DNA of 64,000 nt from Janthinobacterium lividum (GTDB lineage: Bacteria > Pseudomonadota > Gammaproteobacteria > Burkholderiales > Burkholderiaceae_D): the NCBI RefSeq assembly GCF_034424625.1, contig NZ_CP139976.1, positions 1,488,001-1,552,000 of the forward strand, given 5' to 3'. The notes below the pieces were generated by a model, which was not told the origin of the DNA, made no database searches, and worked only from the letters and a program-made list of their open reading frames with translations. Positions 25,076-33,568 of the stretch are shown one piece after another (positions within the stretch are counted from its first letter, which is position 1; each line of letters opens with the position of its first letter). The position numbers and the translations under genes were made by a program.

Positions 25076-25555
25076 CTACTTGCGCGTCAGGATGGTGGCA
25101 ACGATGCCCGCTGCGGCAATGGCTGGAGTCAGCCAGGCGAGCCATCTAACCCTCTGCTCGTGCCGTGCTTTCTTTTCCTTGCGAATATCCTCTCGCAGTC
25201 GGCTTCTCCCGCCCTCAGATAAGGCAAAACGGTACATGATGCTTCCTTCCTGCCAGTCGGGTGATTGCACCCCGTGTTCATCTTGACGCTGAGGAATTGG
25301 CACATCCAAGAGACGTGCTAAAGCAATAATTTTATCGCTTTTAATACTCGCCTCCTCTTCAGAGAGCATGCTGAGTTCATAGTGCTCATCGCTGTCTATA
25401 TCTCGTAGCTTTTCATGCAATTCTTCCGGATGCAGTCGCTTTTTCATCTCTTCGACTTGTTTTTTGAAGGCGCGCTTCGTGAGCCAGCGTTCCCAACCGA
25501 TTTTACGGAGCCGTGACATCGGGAGGTACCGAATAAGAAAGTAACCAAATTTCAT
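25076..25555 (-). CDS. Tail-anchored membrane protein, 159 aa
   Basis: A basic N-terminal region (MSRLRKIGWERWLTKRAFKK) and a charged helical middle are followed by one C-terminal hydrophobic helix (WLAWLTPAIAAAGIVATIL). The topology is therefore probably cytoplasmic with a tail anchor. The start may be an internal ATG (MSRLRK). No family is recognised. It faces the helicase operon across the palindrome. Confidence 0.6.
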   Translation of the reverse strand: MKFGYFLIRYLPMSRLRKIGWERWLTKRAFKKQVEEMKKRLHPEELHEKLRDIDSDEHYELSMLSEEEASIKSDKIIALARLLDVPIPQRQDEHGVQSPDWQEGSIMYRFALSEGGRSRLREDIRKEKKARHEQRVRWLAWLTPAIAAAGIVATILTRK

Positions 25556-25626
25556 AAGCGAATCGTGGAAGTTGCAATTTGTTAATTCTACAATGGTGGG
25601 TTGGTTTCATGGGAGGATGCATTGAG

Positions 25627-25739
25627 TGTTAGAAAACGAACGATTTCTAACATCTACAAGTATCAACACAAGTCAATGTTGGAAATATAGGGCTTGCCAT
25701 TTCTAACAGGTCGATATATTCTAACAGTGTTTTCTAACA
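25627..25739 (+). promoter_or_regulatory. Resolvase res-like site
   Basis: The nonamer TTTCTAACA and its complement are arrayed as three subsites. Subsite I is TGTTAGAAA (25627) with TTTCTAACA (25644). Subsite II is TGTTGGAAA (25677) with TTTCTAACA (25700). A third has TTCTAACA (25719) and TTTCTAACA (25731). It ends 20 bases before the serine recombinase start, the arrangement of Tn3-type res sites, so it should also autoregulate that gene. Confidence 0.8.
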
Positions 25740-25759
25740 GTCTTAACCGGAGCAACACC

Positions 25760-26320
25760 ATGGCAACCTTCGCATACGGCCGCGTCAGCACCAAAGAGCA
25801 AACCGCAGACAACCAGAAGATGGAAATTGAATCGGCCGGCCACCAGGTCGATTACTGGTATGCGGATACCATCAGTGGCAAGACCAGCGCCAGCGAGCGC
25901 CCGGAGTTTGCCGCGCTGCTGGCCCAGATTCGCAATGGCGAAACTCTGGTGGTGGCGAAGCTGAACCGCCTCGGCCGCGACGCGCAGGACGTCGGCGCCA
26001 CCGTCAAGCTGCTGGCCGCCCGCAAGATTGCCGTCATCGTGCTGCAGCTTGGCAAGCTGGACCTGACTTCGCCAGCGGGCAAGATGATGATGACCATGTT
26101 GGCAGCTGTGGCCGAGATGGAGCGCGATTTGCTGGTGGAGCGCACGCAGGCCGGCCTGGCCCGCGCCAAGAGCGAAGGCAAGACGCTGGGGCGGCCGTCG
26201 AAGACGACAGCGGAGCAGCGTGCCCAGATTGTCGCCAAGTTCGAGCAGGGCGAGAGCGTTAGCGCGCTCGCCCGTTCGTATAACGTCTCTCGTGCAAATA
26301 TCTTGGGCGTGCTCAAGTAA
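25760..26320 (+). CDS. Serine recombinase (resolvase family)
   Basis: 186 residues. The catalytic domain starts FAYGRVSTKEQTADNQ with nucleophile Ser10, then KLNRLGRDAQDV and GKMMMTMLAAVAEMERDL. The C-terminal helix-turn-helix reads ESVSALARSYNVSRANI. This is the length and layout of Tn3/plasmid resolvases and invertases. The adjacent three-subsite repeat supports resolvase rather than invertase. It probably resolves multimers or cointegrates of the element (inference). The ATG at 25760 gives the canonical N-terminus. Confidence 0.93.
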   Translation: MATFAYGRVSTKEQTADNQKMEIESAGHQVDYWYADTISGKTSASERPEFAALLAQIRNGETLVVAKLNRLGRDAQDVGATVKLLAARKIAVIVLQLGKLDLTSPAGKMMMTMLAAVAEMERDLLVERTQAGLARAKSEGKTLGRPSKTTAEQRAQIVAKFEQGESVSALARSYNVSRANILGVLK

Positions 26321-26360
26321 GAAAATTGCCTTAAAAATATTCTAGATATTTTGGTTAGAA

Positions 26361-27233
26361 TTACCAGTTGTTAAAGGGAAGGGACGAGGCGTTAACTTTC
26401 ACGTCATCAAATCCTTCAAACGAAAGCATCATCTGGACAGAGGTCTGAGCTCTTTGAAGGTTTGGATTTGGCCCAAGTATAACCTCTCTTAAAGTGGTCA
26501 TATTTTTCAAGATAGGAACCTCGACATAAGGGCAAAGGTATGACGGCCCGGGCCTGAAATGAAGTGTAACTCCGACGGGTTCGGTGGCCACTATCCGCCA
26601 TTCGGCCTCCTCATGAAAGCCCTCGTGCTTGAATAATGGTGCAAGCATGACAATCTTTTTGCATGCCTCGCCAAGTATCTCATCGATGGCGCTTTCATCA
26701 AGAATATGTCCAAGTCTGGAATGGTAGTTAATTGCATACTCAGCTTGCTCCCGCGAACTGAGGTTGTCATATTGCTGTCGGCTGATGTTAGGCTGTGGAA
26801 GATTTGCAAAGCAATCGCCTACAATTTCCTCGATTCGTCCCCGCAATATATCGTGCTGATACACGCATTTTTCTAGACGATATCCTAACTGAGCGCAATG
26901 CGACTCTATTTCGCTCTTGTTAAACCCGATACATACACCGGCTCCCCCAGGGCAGTAGCCACGCCACTGGCTTAAGAGGTCAGGTTTCTCACTGAACGAC
27001 GTTACAAATACTGCCTGATTTTCCATGGTTTCCAAAGCATGCCGAAGTACATGGGCAAGGGGGGCCAAATAGTCATCGTCCATATAAATATGTCCAGCTA
27101 TCCGCTTGGCTAACGAAACCGTGTGCACAATCTCGGTCGAGTCATTTAGGAAGCGACTGTCAGTTGCCCAAACACTACGTGAACTTACTACCCCTAGAAG
27201 GCCTGCGTGACTCGTATAGTGATAAAGATTCAT
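26361..27233 (-). CDS. DUF2971 domain protein (cargo)
   Basis: 290 residues with the DUF2971 signature: LYHYTSHAGLLGVVSSRSVW, TDSRFLNDSTEI, FVTSFSEKPDLLSQWRGYC, GVCIGF and FKHEGFHEEAEWR. The family is widespread in islands and near defence genes. Its fold is thought to resemble ADP-ribosyltransferase-like enzymes (recollection, uncertain). It sits directly inside the right attachment site, mirroring DUF4062 at the left end. No partner gene is adjacent. Confidence 0.8.
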   Translation of the reverse strand: MNLYHYTSHAGLLGVVSSRSVWATDSRFLNDSTEIVHTVSLAKRIAGHIYMDDDYLAPLAHVLRHALETMENQAVFVTSFSEKPDLLSQWRGYCPGGAGVCIGFNKSEIESHCAQLGYRLEKCVYQHDILRGRIEEIVGDCFANLPQPNISRQQYDNLSSREQAEYAINYHSRLGHILDESAIDEILGEACKKIVMLAPLFKHEGFHEEAEWRIVATEPVGVTLHFRPGPSYLCPYVEVPILKNMTTLREVILGPNPNLQRAQTSVQMMLSFEGFDDVKVNASSLPFNNW

Positions 27234-27302
27234 CGTTTGATCAGTGGCTGCGTAAGAAACCTACATGGTGCCTACATGGAGAATGTAAGCAGGCTATAAA
27301 AC

Positions 27303-27340
27303 AAAAAAAGGATTACAAGCCGAAGCGTGTAACCCTTTGA
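27303..27340 (-). terminator. Terminator of tRNA-His, island copy
   Basis: Reading left: AAAGGGTTACA, loop CGCTTCGGCT, TGTAATCC, then a T-run. It is homologous to the hairpin at 7725-7760, so the island brought its own terminator and keeps tRNA-His transcription intact after integration. Confidence 0.75.
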
Positions 27341-27348
27341 TTTTCCTG

Positions 27349-27402
27349 CTAATTCTGTGGGGTGGCTGATGGGGCTCGAACCCACGACAACAGGAATCAC
27401 AA
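27349..27402. repeat. Right attachment site
   Basis: 54 bases identical to 7770-7823. The block covers the 3' half of the intact tRNA-His and ten bases beyond it. Weaker similarity runs on to about 27300. Confidence 0.92.
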
Positions 27403-27434
27403 TCCTGGACTCTACCAACTGAGCTACAGCCACC
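27358..27434 (-). tRNA. tRNA-His (GTG)
   Basis: 77 bases with encoded CCA. The acceptor arm is GTGGCTG/CAGCCAC with the extra 5' G typical of tRNA-His. The D-arm is TAGCTCAGTTGGTAGAG, the anticodon loop ATTGTGATT gives GTG, and the T-arm is GTGGGTTCGAGCCCCAT. It is the target of the first island. Confidence 0.96.
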
Positions 27435-27479
27435 ACTGTCTTACTTACCTGTTTAGCTGTTTTGCTGAACAGGTGCCGA

Positions 27480-27508
27480 ATTATACAAAGAACTCGGCAA
27501 AGTGGCAA
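27480..27508 (-). promoter_or_regulatory. Promoter of tRNA-His
   Basis: On the minus strand TTGCCA, 17 bases, TATAAT: a near-consensus sigma-70 promoter ending about 45 bases before the tRNA 5' end. Confidence 0.8.
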
Positions 27509-27575
27509 ATCTAAATGCAGTCTTTTTTAAAGAATCGAAAGATTGCATGAAAACGGTCGCTTTTGCTCCCACCGC

Positions 27576-28421
27576 TCACACGGACAGGTGTTCGACGGGC
27601 GGCTGCAAGTCCAGCAAACCGGCGAAGGCTTTCGCCAGGGACTCGACCTTGGCCGTCGTGTAGCCTTGCAGTCGTGGCGCGTCGTTGTTGATGCGGCGTA
27701 AACTTGCCGCATCGAGCAGACGGGCCAGCTGGCGCGCCACGGCGTCGCCCGTGTCCACCAGGGTGATCTGTTCCTGCGTGTGGGTGCGCACCGTGCGTTC
27801 GATGGCGTCCTGCACGAACAGGTAGTGCGTGCAGCCCAGCACCAGTGTGTCGACGCCTTGTTCCAGCATGGGGGCGATGTAGCGTTCCAGCATGGCGCTG
27901 GTGGCGTCCTGCGGATCGGTGCCCAGCTCGCACTGTTCGATGCGGTCGGCCAGGCCGATGCAGGGCTGCAAGATGAATGTGGCGCCCGTGGCGGCGCTCA
28001 CCTGCTCGCGCAAGGCCAGCAGTTTGTCGCCGCGCAAGGCGCGTTCCGTGGCCAGCACGGCGATCTTGCCATTGCGGCTGATGGCGGCTGCCGGTTTCAA
28101 TCCCGGTTCGACGCCGACGATGGGCAGGTCGGGATAGCGCGCGCGCAGCGCCTTGATGGCGGCGATGGTGGCCGTGTTGCACGCCACCACCAGCGCTTTT
28201 GCGCCTTGCTGCAATAAAAAGGCGGTGATCGCCAGCGAACGGTCGACCACTTGCTGTTCCGTCTTGTCGCCATACGGCGCATAGCCGGAATCGGCAAAGT
28301 AAATCAGGTCTTCCTGCGGCAGCTGCGCGCGGATATGGCGCAGCACCGACAGGCCGCCCACGCCGGAGTCAAAAATGCCGATGGGGGCGTCCGGGCGGGC
28401 ATTGCTTGCAATAGAAGTCAT
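27576..28421 (-). CDS. murI: Glutamate racemase
   Basis: 281 residues. It interconverts L- and D-glutamate for peptidoglycan precursors in the cytoplasm. The family residues are present: IGIFDSGVGGLSV (general acid/base Asp-Ser), VVACNTAT and LGCTHY with the two catalytic Cys. DSGYAPYG is the conserved loop. Full length. It lies between tRNA-His and the fumarase gene, all on the minus strand. Confidence 0.96.
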   Translation of the reverse strand: MTSIASNARPDAPIGIFDSGVGGLSVLRHIRAQLPQEDLIYFADSGYAPYGDKTEQQVVDRSLAITAFLLQQGAKALVVACNTATIAAIKALRARYPDLPIVGVEPGLKPAAAISRNGKIAVLATERALRGDKLLALREQVSAATGATFILQPCIGLADRIEQCELGTDPQDATSAMLERYIAPMLEQGVDTLVLGCTHYLFVQDAIERTVRTHTQEQITLVDTGDAVARQLARLLDAASLRRINNDAPRLQGYTTAKVESLAKAFAGLLDLQPPVEHLSV

Positions 28422-28437
28422 ATAAAGCCGAAGAAGA

Positions 28438-28472
28438 TAAAAAAACGCCGCGCTGTGTTGCCGCGCGGCGTT
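28438..28472 (-). terminator. Terminator of the fumarase gene
   Basis: An ACGCCGCGC stem with a nine-base loop, followed leftwards by a run of Ts. It separates fumarase from murI, so murI needs its own promoter nearby. Confidence 0.85.
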
Positions 28473-28487
28473 AATGGTAGTGCTTGT

Positions 28488-30029
28488 TTAAGCGACCGTC
28501 ACGGGAATCTTGCTGACGCTATTGAGTTGCTCGATCTTTGCCTGCCACTCTTTCGGGCCAGTGTTGTGCACCGAAGTGCCTTTCGCATCCACGGCCACCG
28601 TCACCGGCATGTCGACCACGTCGAATTCGTAGATCGCTTCCATGCCCATGTCGGCAAAGCCCAGCACCTTGGCGTGCTTGATGGCTTTCGACACCAGATA
28701 GGCGGCACCACCCACGGCCATCAAATAGGCCGACTGGTGTTTCTGGATCGATTCGATGGCCACTGGTCCCCGTTCGGCCTTGCCGATCATGGCGATCAGG
28801 CCCGTTTTTTCCAGCATCATGTCGGTGAACTTGTCCATGCGCGTGGCGGTCGTCGGACCGGCCGGGCCGACGGCTTCATCGCGCACCGGGTCGACTGGGC
28901 CGACGTAGTAGATCACGCGGTTCTTGAAATCGACCGGCAACTCTTCACCCTTGGCCAGCATGTCCTGGATGCGCTTGTGCGCGGCGTCGCGGCCCGTCAG
29001 CATCTTGCCGTTCAACAGCAAGGTCTGGCCCGGCGTCCACGAAGCGACTTCTTCTTTCGTCAGGGTGTTCAGGTCGACGCGCTTGGATTTTTCCGTGTCC
29101 GGCGTCCAGTGCACTTCCGGCCACGACGACAGCGATGGCGGTTCCATGTAGGCTGGGCCCGAGCCGTCCAGCACGAAGTGGCCGTGGCGCGTGGCGGCGC
29201 AGTTCGGGATCATGGCGACGGGCTTCGACGCGGCGTGCGTCGGGTGCATCATGATTTTCACGTCGAGCACGGTCGTCAGGCCACCCAGGCCTTGCGCGCC
29301 GATGCCCAGCGAGTTGATCTTGTCGCACAGTTCGATACGCAATTCTTCCAGCTTGTTCTGCGGGCCGCGTTGTTTCAGCTCAAACATGTCGATGTCTTCC
29401 ATCAACACTTCTTTTGCCATCAGCATGGCTTTTTCAGCCGTGCCGCCGATGCCGATGCCCAGCATGCCAGGCGGGCACCAGCCGGCGCCCATGGTCGGCA
29501 CGGTCTTCATGACCCAGTCCACCAGCGAGTCGGACGGGTTCATCATGATCATCTTGGATTTGTTTTCCGAGCCGCCGCCCTTGGCAGCCACTTTCACGTC
29601 GACGGTATTGCCTTCGACCAGTTCCATGTGCACGACGGCTGGCGTGTTGTCCTTGGTGTTCTTGCGGTCGAAGTGCGGGTCGGCCACGATGGACGCGCGC
29701 AGCTTGTTGTCGTCGAAGTTGTACGCGCGGCGCACGCCTTCGTTGACGGCGTCGGTAACCGTGCCGCTGAAACCTTCGAAGCGCACGCCCATGCCGATTT
29801 TCAGGAAGACGTTGACGATACCCGTGTCCTGGCAGATAGGACGCTTGCCTTCCGCGCACATGCGCGAGTTGGTCAGGATTTGCGCGATCGCATCTTTTGC
29901 CGCCGGGCTTTGCTCGGCCGCGTAGGCGCGCGCCAGGTGCTCGATGTAATCAGCAGGGTGGTAGTAGCTAATGTACTGCAACGCTGCGGCGACGGATTCG
30001 ATCAGGTCTTCTTGCTTTATGACAGTCAT
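28488..30029 (-). CDS. fumA: Fumarate hydratase, class I (iron-sulphur)
   Basis: 513 residues spanning both domains of the FumA/FumB-type enzyme (fumarate to malate, TCA cycle). Conserved segments are RPICQDTGIVNVFLKIG, GAGWCPPGMLGIGIGG, KLEELRIELCDKIN and GPTTATRMDKF. The Cys in ICQDTG, WCPPG and PNCAATR match the [4Fe-4S] ligands of the family. No class II fumC is seen in the window. An ATG with GAGAACACC upstream supports the start. It is transcribed alone and ends at a strong terminator. Confidence 0.95.
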   Translation of the reverse strand: MTVIKQEDLIESVAAALQYISYYHPADYIEHLARAYAAEQSPAAKDAIAQILTNSRMCAEGKRPICQDTGIVNVFLKIGMGVRFEGFSGTVTDAVNEGVRRAYNFDDNKLRASIVADPHFDRKNTKDNTPAVVHMELVEGNTVDVKVAAKGGGSENKSKMIMMNPSDSLVDWVMKTVPTMGAGWCPPGMLGIGIGGTAEKAMLMAKEVLMEDIDMFELKQRGPQNKLEELRIELCDKINSLGIGAQGLGGLTTVLDVKIMMHPTHAASKPVAMIPNCAATRHGHFVLDGSGPAYMEPPSLSSWPEVHWTPDTEKSKRVDLNTLTKEEVASWTPGQTLLLNGKMLTGRDAAHKRIQDMLAKGEELPVDFKNRVIYYVGPVDPVRDEAVGPAGPTTATRMDKFTDMMLEKTGLIAMIGKAERGPVAIESIQKHQSAYLMAVGGAAYLVSKAIKHAKVLGFADMGMEAIYEFDVVDMPVTVAVDAKGTSVHNTGPKEWQAKIEQLNSVSKIPVTVA

Positions 30030-30126
30030 GGTGTTCTCGCGGTGGATAAGAAGGGTAAGACTTTGATGCTAGTTACTTGATGCTTGGTGCTGCTTGCTAA
30101 TTAGTACGGTAGTGCAGGAGCGCTCC

Positions 30127-30741
30127 TTAATGCGGTCGTGCCTGGTTCTGGGTTACCGTCATGATGCGGTCGGTGTACGCAATGGCCATGGCCGAAATGA
30201 TGAAGACCATGTGGATCACCGTTTGCGCAATGATCACTTCCATCTTGTAGGAATTGGCATTGATAAATGTCTTCAACAGGTGGATGGACGAGATACCGAT
30301 GATGGCCATCGCCAATTTCGTCTTCAGCACGGAAGCATTGACATGCGACAACCATTCCGGCTGGTCTGGGTGGTCATCGAGGTGCATGCGCGAAACGAAG
30401 GTTTCGTAGCCGCCAATAATGACCATGATCAACAGGTTCGAAATCATGACCACGTCGATCAGGCCTAATACCACCAGCATGATGGTCGCTTCATTGAGCT
30501 TGGTCGGCAGGGCGCTGCCCGGCACGGCAACGGCCGTCAGCACGTGCTGCAGGGCTGCATCATTGCCGAACACGGCGCCGATCAGGTCGGACAATTCCAC
30601 CCAGAAATGGAAGACATACACGCATTGTGCGAGGATCAGGCCCAGGTACAGCGGCAACTGCAGCCAGCGCGACATGAAGATGAAGGAGGACAGCGGGTGC
30701 AGCTTGGTATGTTTGGATGACGGTGGTAGGTGGTCGATCAT
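30127..30741 (-). CDS. UPF0114 (YqhA-like) membrane protein
   Basis: 204 residues with three or four membrane helices (LQLPLYLGLILAQCVYVF, TIMLVVLGLIDVVMISNLLI, and two more). The UPF0114 family pattern is visible in LIDVVMISNLLIMVIIGGYE, SSIHLLKTFI and HMVFIISA. Inner membrane; the function of the family is not established. The ATG at 30741 (MIDHLPPSS) was chosen over the longer frame because a palindromic operator-like sequence lies just upstream. Confidence 0.9.
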   Translation of the reverse strand: MIDHLPPSSKHTKLHPLSSFIFMSRWLQLPLYLGLILAQCVYVFHFWVELSDLIGAVFGNDAALQHVLTAVAVPGSALPTKLNEATIMLVVLGLIDVVMISNLLIMVIIGGYETFVSRMHLDDHPDQPEWLSHVNASVLKTKLAMAIIGISSIHLLKTFINANSYKMEVIIAQTVIHMVFIISAMAIAYTDRIMTVTQNQARPH

Positions 30742-30763
30742 GTGGGGTTTCCTGGGGGAGTAA

Positions 30764-30780
30764 ATACCAATTTTTGGTAT
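30764..30780. promoter_or_regulatory. Palindromic operator-like site
   Basis: A perfect inverted repeat ATACCAA-TTT-TTGGTAT, 23 bases upstream of the UPF0114 start. No cognate regulator is adjacent. Confidence 0.5.
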
Positions 30781-31049
30781 GCCCGACATTTTACACTTGC
30801 TGCTGATTACTGCGCATGGCCTTGCTCCTGATTATTAGGTTTGATGAAACACGAAGTGGTATTGAACCTTCGGCACAGCATGCATTTTCCCAGTGAAAAT
30901 ACTGTACGGCGTCCCCTTGACTCCCATTGCCGAAGGCGCTTATGGTTAGCCTTGATAGGGGTAAAACGCTGCATAAACGCGACATGTAAGGCGTCCGTAA
31001 GACACGGGGTCTATCGTGTTAGCAAACAATTACTACACTGGAGACAAGC

Positions 31050-33056
31050 ATGAGCGCTACAGAAAACCAAGGGCAGGGCACGGAACAGCAGGGACCGGAA
31101 GAGTCGCGCGTATTTGAACCGTCGGCAGCATTTGCCGCACAGGCAACGATTTCTGGCATGGACGCCTACCGCGCCATGGTGAAAGAGGCGGAAACCGACT
31201 ACGAAGGCTTCTGGGCCAAGCTGGCGCGTGAAAACCTGAGCTGGAAAAAGCCGTTCACCCGCACCCTGAACGAAGACAACGCCCCGTTCTACAAATGGTT
31301 CGAAGACGGCCAGCTGAACGTATCGTACAACTGCCTGGACCGTAATATCGACAATGGCCTGGGCGACAAGACGGCCATCATCTTCGAAGCGGACGACGGC
31401 ACCGTCACCAGGGCAACATATAAAGAACTGCACGAAAAAGTCTGCAAGTTCGCCAACGGCCTGAAATCCAAGGGCATCGCCAAGGGCGACCGCGTCATCA
31501 TCTATATGTCGATGTCCGTCGAAGGTGTTGCCGCAATGCAAGCATGCGCCCGCATCGGCGCCACCCACTCCGTCGTGTTCGGCGGCTTCTCTGCGAAATC
31601 CCTGCAGGAACGCATCATCGATGCGGGCGCCGTGGCCGTCATCACGGGCGACGAGCAATTGCGCGGCGGCAAGAAACTGCCATTGAAATCCATCGTCGAT
31701 GAAGCGCTGGCGCTGGGCGGCTGCGACTCCGTGAAAAACGTCATCGTGTATAAACGTACGGGCAGCGACTTGCCGATGGTGCCCGGCCGCGACACGTGGC
31801 TGCACGACCTGGTCGAAGGCCAATCGGCGCAATGCGAACCGGAATGGGTCGATGCCGAGCATCCACTGTTTATTCTCTACACCTCCGGTTCGACGGGTAC
31901 GCCGAAGGGCGTACAGCACTCGAGCGGCGGCTACCTGCTGTGGGCCGCGCTGACGATGAAGTGGAGTTTTGACATCAAGCCGGACGACGTGTTCTGGTGC
32001 ACGGCCGACATCGGCTGGGTGACGGGCCACAGCTACATCGCGTATGGCCCGATGGCCGTGGGCGCCACGCAAGTGGTGTTCGAAGGCATCCCGACCTACC
32101 CGAACGCGGGCCGTTTCTGGGAAACCATCAAGAAGCACAACGTCAGCATCTTCTATACGGCGCCCACGGCCATCCGTTCGCTGATCAAGGCGGCCGACGT
32201 GGACCCGAAAGTCCATCCAGGCAACTACGACCTGACCAGCCTGCGTTTGCTGGGTACGGTCGGCGAGCCGATCAATCCGGAAGCGTGGATGTGGTACTAC
32301 AAGAATATTGGCGGCGAGAAATGCCCGATCGTCGATACCTTCTGGCAAACGGAAACGGGTGGCCACATGATCACCCCGTTGCCGGGCGCCACGCCGATGG
32401 TGCCGGGCTCCTGCACCCTGCCATTGCCGGGCATCATGGCCGCCATCGTCGACGAAGCGGGCCAGGACGTGCCGAACGGCCAGGGCGGCATTCTGGTGGT
32501 AAAACGTCCATGGCCATCGATGATCCGCACGATCTGGAACAACCCCGAGCGTTTCAAATCCAGCTATTTCCCGGAAGAACTGGGCGGCAAGATGTACCTG
32601 GCAGGCGACGGCGCCATCCGCAACAAGGACACGGGCTACTTCACCATCACGGGCCGCATCGATGACGTCTTGAACGTGTCGGGCCACCGCATGGGTACGA
32701 TGGAAATCGAATCGGCCCTGGTGGCTAACCCGCTGGTGGCCGAAGCGGCCGTGGTGGGCCGTCCGGACGACACGACAGGCGAATCGATCTGCGCCTTCGT
32801 GGTGCTCAAGCAAGCGCGTCCGACGGGCGAGGAAGCCAAGAAGCTGGCCCTGGAGCTGCGCAACTGGGTCGGCAAGGAAATCGGCCCGATCGCCAAACCG
32901 AAGGAAATCCGTTTCGGCGACAACCTGCCGAAAACCCGCTCCGGCAAAATCATGCGCCGCCTGCTGCGCGTGCTGGCCAAGGGCGAGACGATCACGCAAG
33001 ACGTGTCGACCCTGGAAAACCCGGCCATCCTGGATCAGCTGAAGGAAACGTCTTAA
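31050..33056 (+). CDS. acs: Acetyl-CoA synthetase
   Basis: 668 residues. It activates acetate to acetyl-CoA through acetyl-AMP. The AMP-forming synthetase motifs are in order: [20 protein letters not shown] (P-loop), [43 protein letters not shown] and the C-terminal TRSGKIMRR, whose Lys is the known acetylation site. The N-terminal extension of about 20 polar residues is a minor oddity. GGAG precedes the ATG. With aceA elsewhere in the window it supports growth on acetate through the glyoxylate shunt. Confidence 0.97.
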   Translation: MSATENQGQGTEQQGPEESRVFEPSAAFAAQATISGMDAYRAMVKEAETDYEGFWAKLARENLSWKKPFTRTLNEDNAPFYKWFEDGQLNVSYNCLDRNIDNGLGDKTAIIFEADDGTVTRATYKELHEKVCKFANGLKSKGIAKGDRVIIYMSMSVEGVAAMQACARIGATHSVVFGGFSAKSLQERIIDAGAVAVITGDEQLRGGKKLPLKSIVDEALALGGCDSVKNVIVYKRTGSDLPMVPGRDTWLHDLVEGQSAQCEPEWVDAEHPLFILYTSGSTGTPKGVQHSSGGYLLWAALTMKWSFDIKPDDVFWCTADIGWVTGHSYIAYGPMAVGATQVVFEGIPTYPNAGRFWETIKKHNVSIFYTAPTAIRSLIKAADVDPKVHPGNYDLTSLRLLGTVGEPINPEAWMWYYKNIGGEKCPIVDTFWQTETGGHMITPLPGATPMVPGSCTLPLPGIMAAIVDEAGQDVPNGQGGILVVKRPWPSMIRTIWNNPERFKSSYFPEELGGKMYLAGDGAIRNKDTGYFTITGRIDDVLNVSGHRMGTMEIESALVANPLVAEAAVVGRPDDTTGESICAFVVLKQARPTGEEAKKLALELRNWVGKEIGPIAKPKEIRFGDNLPKTRSGKIMRRLLRVLAKGETITQDVSTLENPAILDQLKETS

Positions 33057-33073
33057 CAGACAGGCCAGTCCCT

Positions 33074-33113
33074 CCGGAAGGGCCGTGCGCACCACTGGGG
33101 CGCATCCTTCCGG
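33074..33113 (+). terminator. Hairpin after acs
   Basis: CCGGAAGG...CCTTCCGG encloses a second stem TGCGC/GCGCA, 17 bases after the acs stop. There is no clear T-run, so it may be a weak terminator or an RNA-stability element. Confidence 0.5.
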
Positions 33114-33150
33114 CGGACCTGGTCAAACTTTTACCCCTGGGTAAATAACT

Positions 33151-33179
33151 TTGGCAGTCTGTAGAATCTTTGCTATAAT
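33151..33179 (+). promoter_or_regulatory. Promoter of tRNA-Ser
   Basis: TTGGCA, 17 bases, TATAAT: a strong sigma-70 match ending 67 bases before the tRNA. Confidence 0.82.
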
Positions 33180-33246
33180 CTGCGGCTTCGCGACAAGCGA
33201 TATGCAGTACACAATGTGAGCAAGCAAGACGCGCGCATTGCCTTCA

Positions 33247-33337
33247 GGAGAGATGGCTGAGCGGCTGAAGGCGCACGCCTGGAAAGCGTGTATAGGGTAA
33301 TACTCTATCGGGGGTTCGAATCCCCCTCTCTCCGCCA
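33247..33337 (+). tRNA. tRNA-Ser (GGA)
   Basis: 91 bases with encoded CCA. It has acceptor GGAGAGA/TCTCTCC, a long variable arm (TATAGGGTAATACTCTATC) as in class II tRNAs, anticodon loop CTGGAAA giving GGA, and T-arm GGGGGTTCGAATCCCCC. It is the integration target of the second island. Confidence 0.96.
33315..33330. repeat. Left attachment site of the second island, inside tRNA-Ser
   Basis: TTCGAATCCCCCTCTC, identical to 48037-48052. It is the T-arm and start of the acceptor strand of tRNA-Ser, the usual crossover zone of P4-type integrases. Confidence 0.8.
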
Positions 33338-33383
33338 CGGATAGTAATTAAGTAAGATCAGGACGTCTCAGGAAGTCCCTCAA

Positions 33384-33418
33384 AAACCGCTTAGAGCCTT
33401 GATTCTAAGCGGTTTTTT
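33384..33418 (+). terminator. Terminator downstream of tRNA-Ser
   Basis: AAACCGCTTAGA, an eight-base loop, TCTAAGCGG, then TTTTTT. It lies within the island, which therefore supplies the terminator for the tRNA. Confidence 0.85.
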
Positions 33419-33568
33419 CGTTTCTGGACGTTGCACAGCGTCCCAGGATATCCACCTCAAGTAGGCGCAAGTTTGGGGGCTTCTCGTACTCAGCCATTGC
33501 CGCTTGCCCCAAAAATTCAAAAAAACGACTATATTGATCTTTACAGCATGCCGCGCAGGAGGTTTGCC

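Larger units (their letters stand above)
7770..27402. mobile_element. First island, integrated in tRNA-His(GTG): mosaic prophage/plasmid-like element
   Basis: Bounded by the 54-bp identical direct repeats at 7770-7823 and 27349-27402, where the right copy is part of the intact tRNA-His. It carries a tyrosine integrase and a DUF4224 gene. It also holds remnants of a P2-like prophage (A', I, J', V', S, R'), DUF2280 and other phage genes, and a RepA-like helicase module. A serine resolvase with its own res site and several defence-like cargo genes complete it. The structural genes are too deleted for it to make virions. Mobilisation by its integrase is conceivable but unproven. Confidence 0.9.

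Noticed and set aside
28251..30080. A 609-codon plus-strand frame opposite fumarase
   Set aside because: It is the antisense shadow of a fully conserved fumarase gene in GC-rich DNA; its product is rich in His, Arg and Val with no family.
31011..33095. A 694-codon minus-strand frame opposite acs
   Set aside because: It mirrors the acs codon pattern; there is no ribosome site and no recognisable domain.
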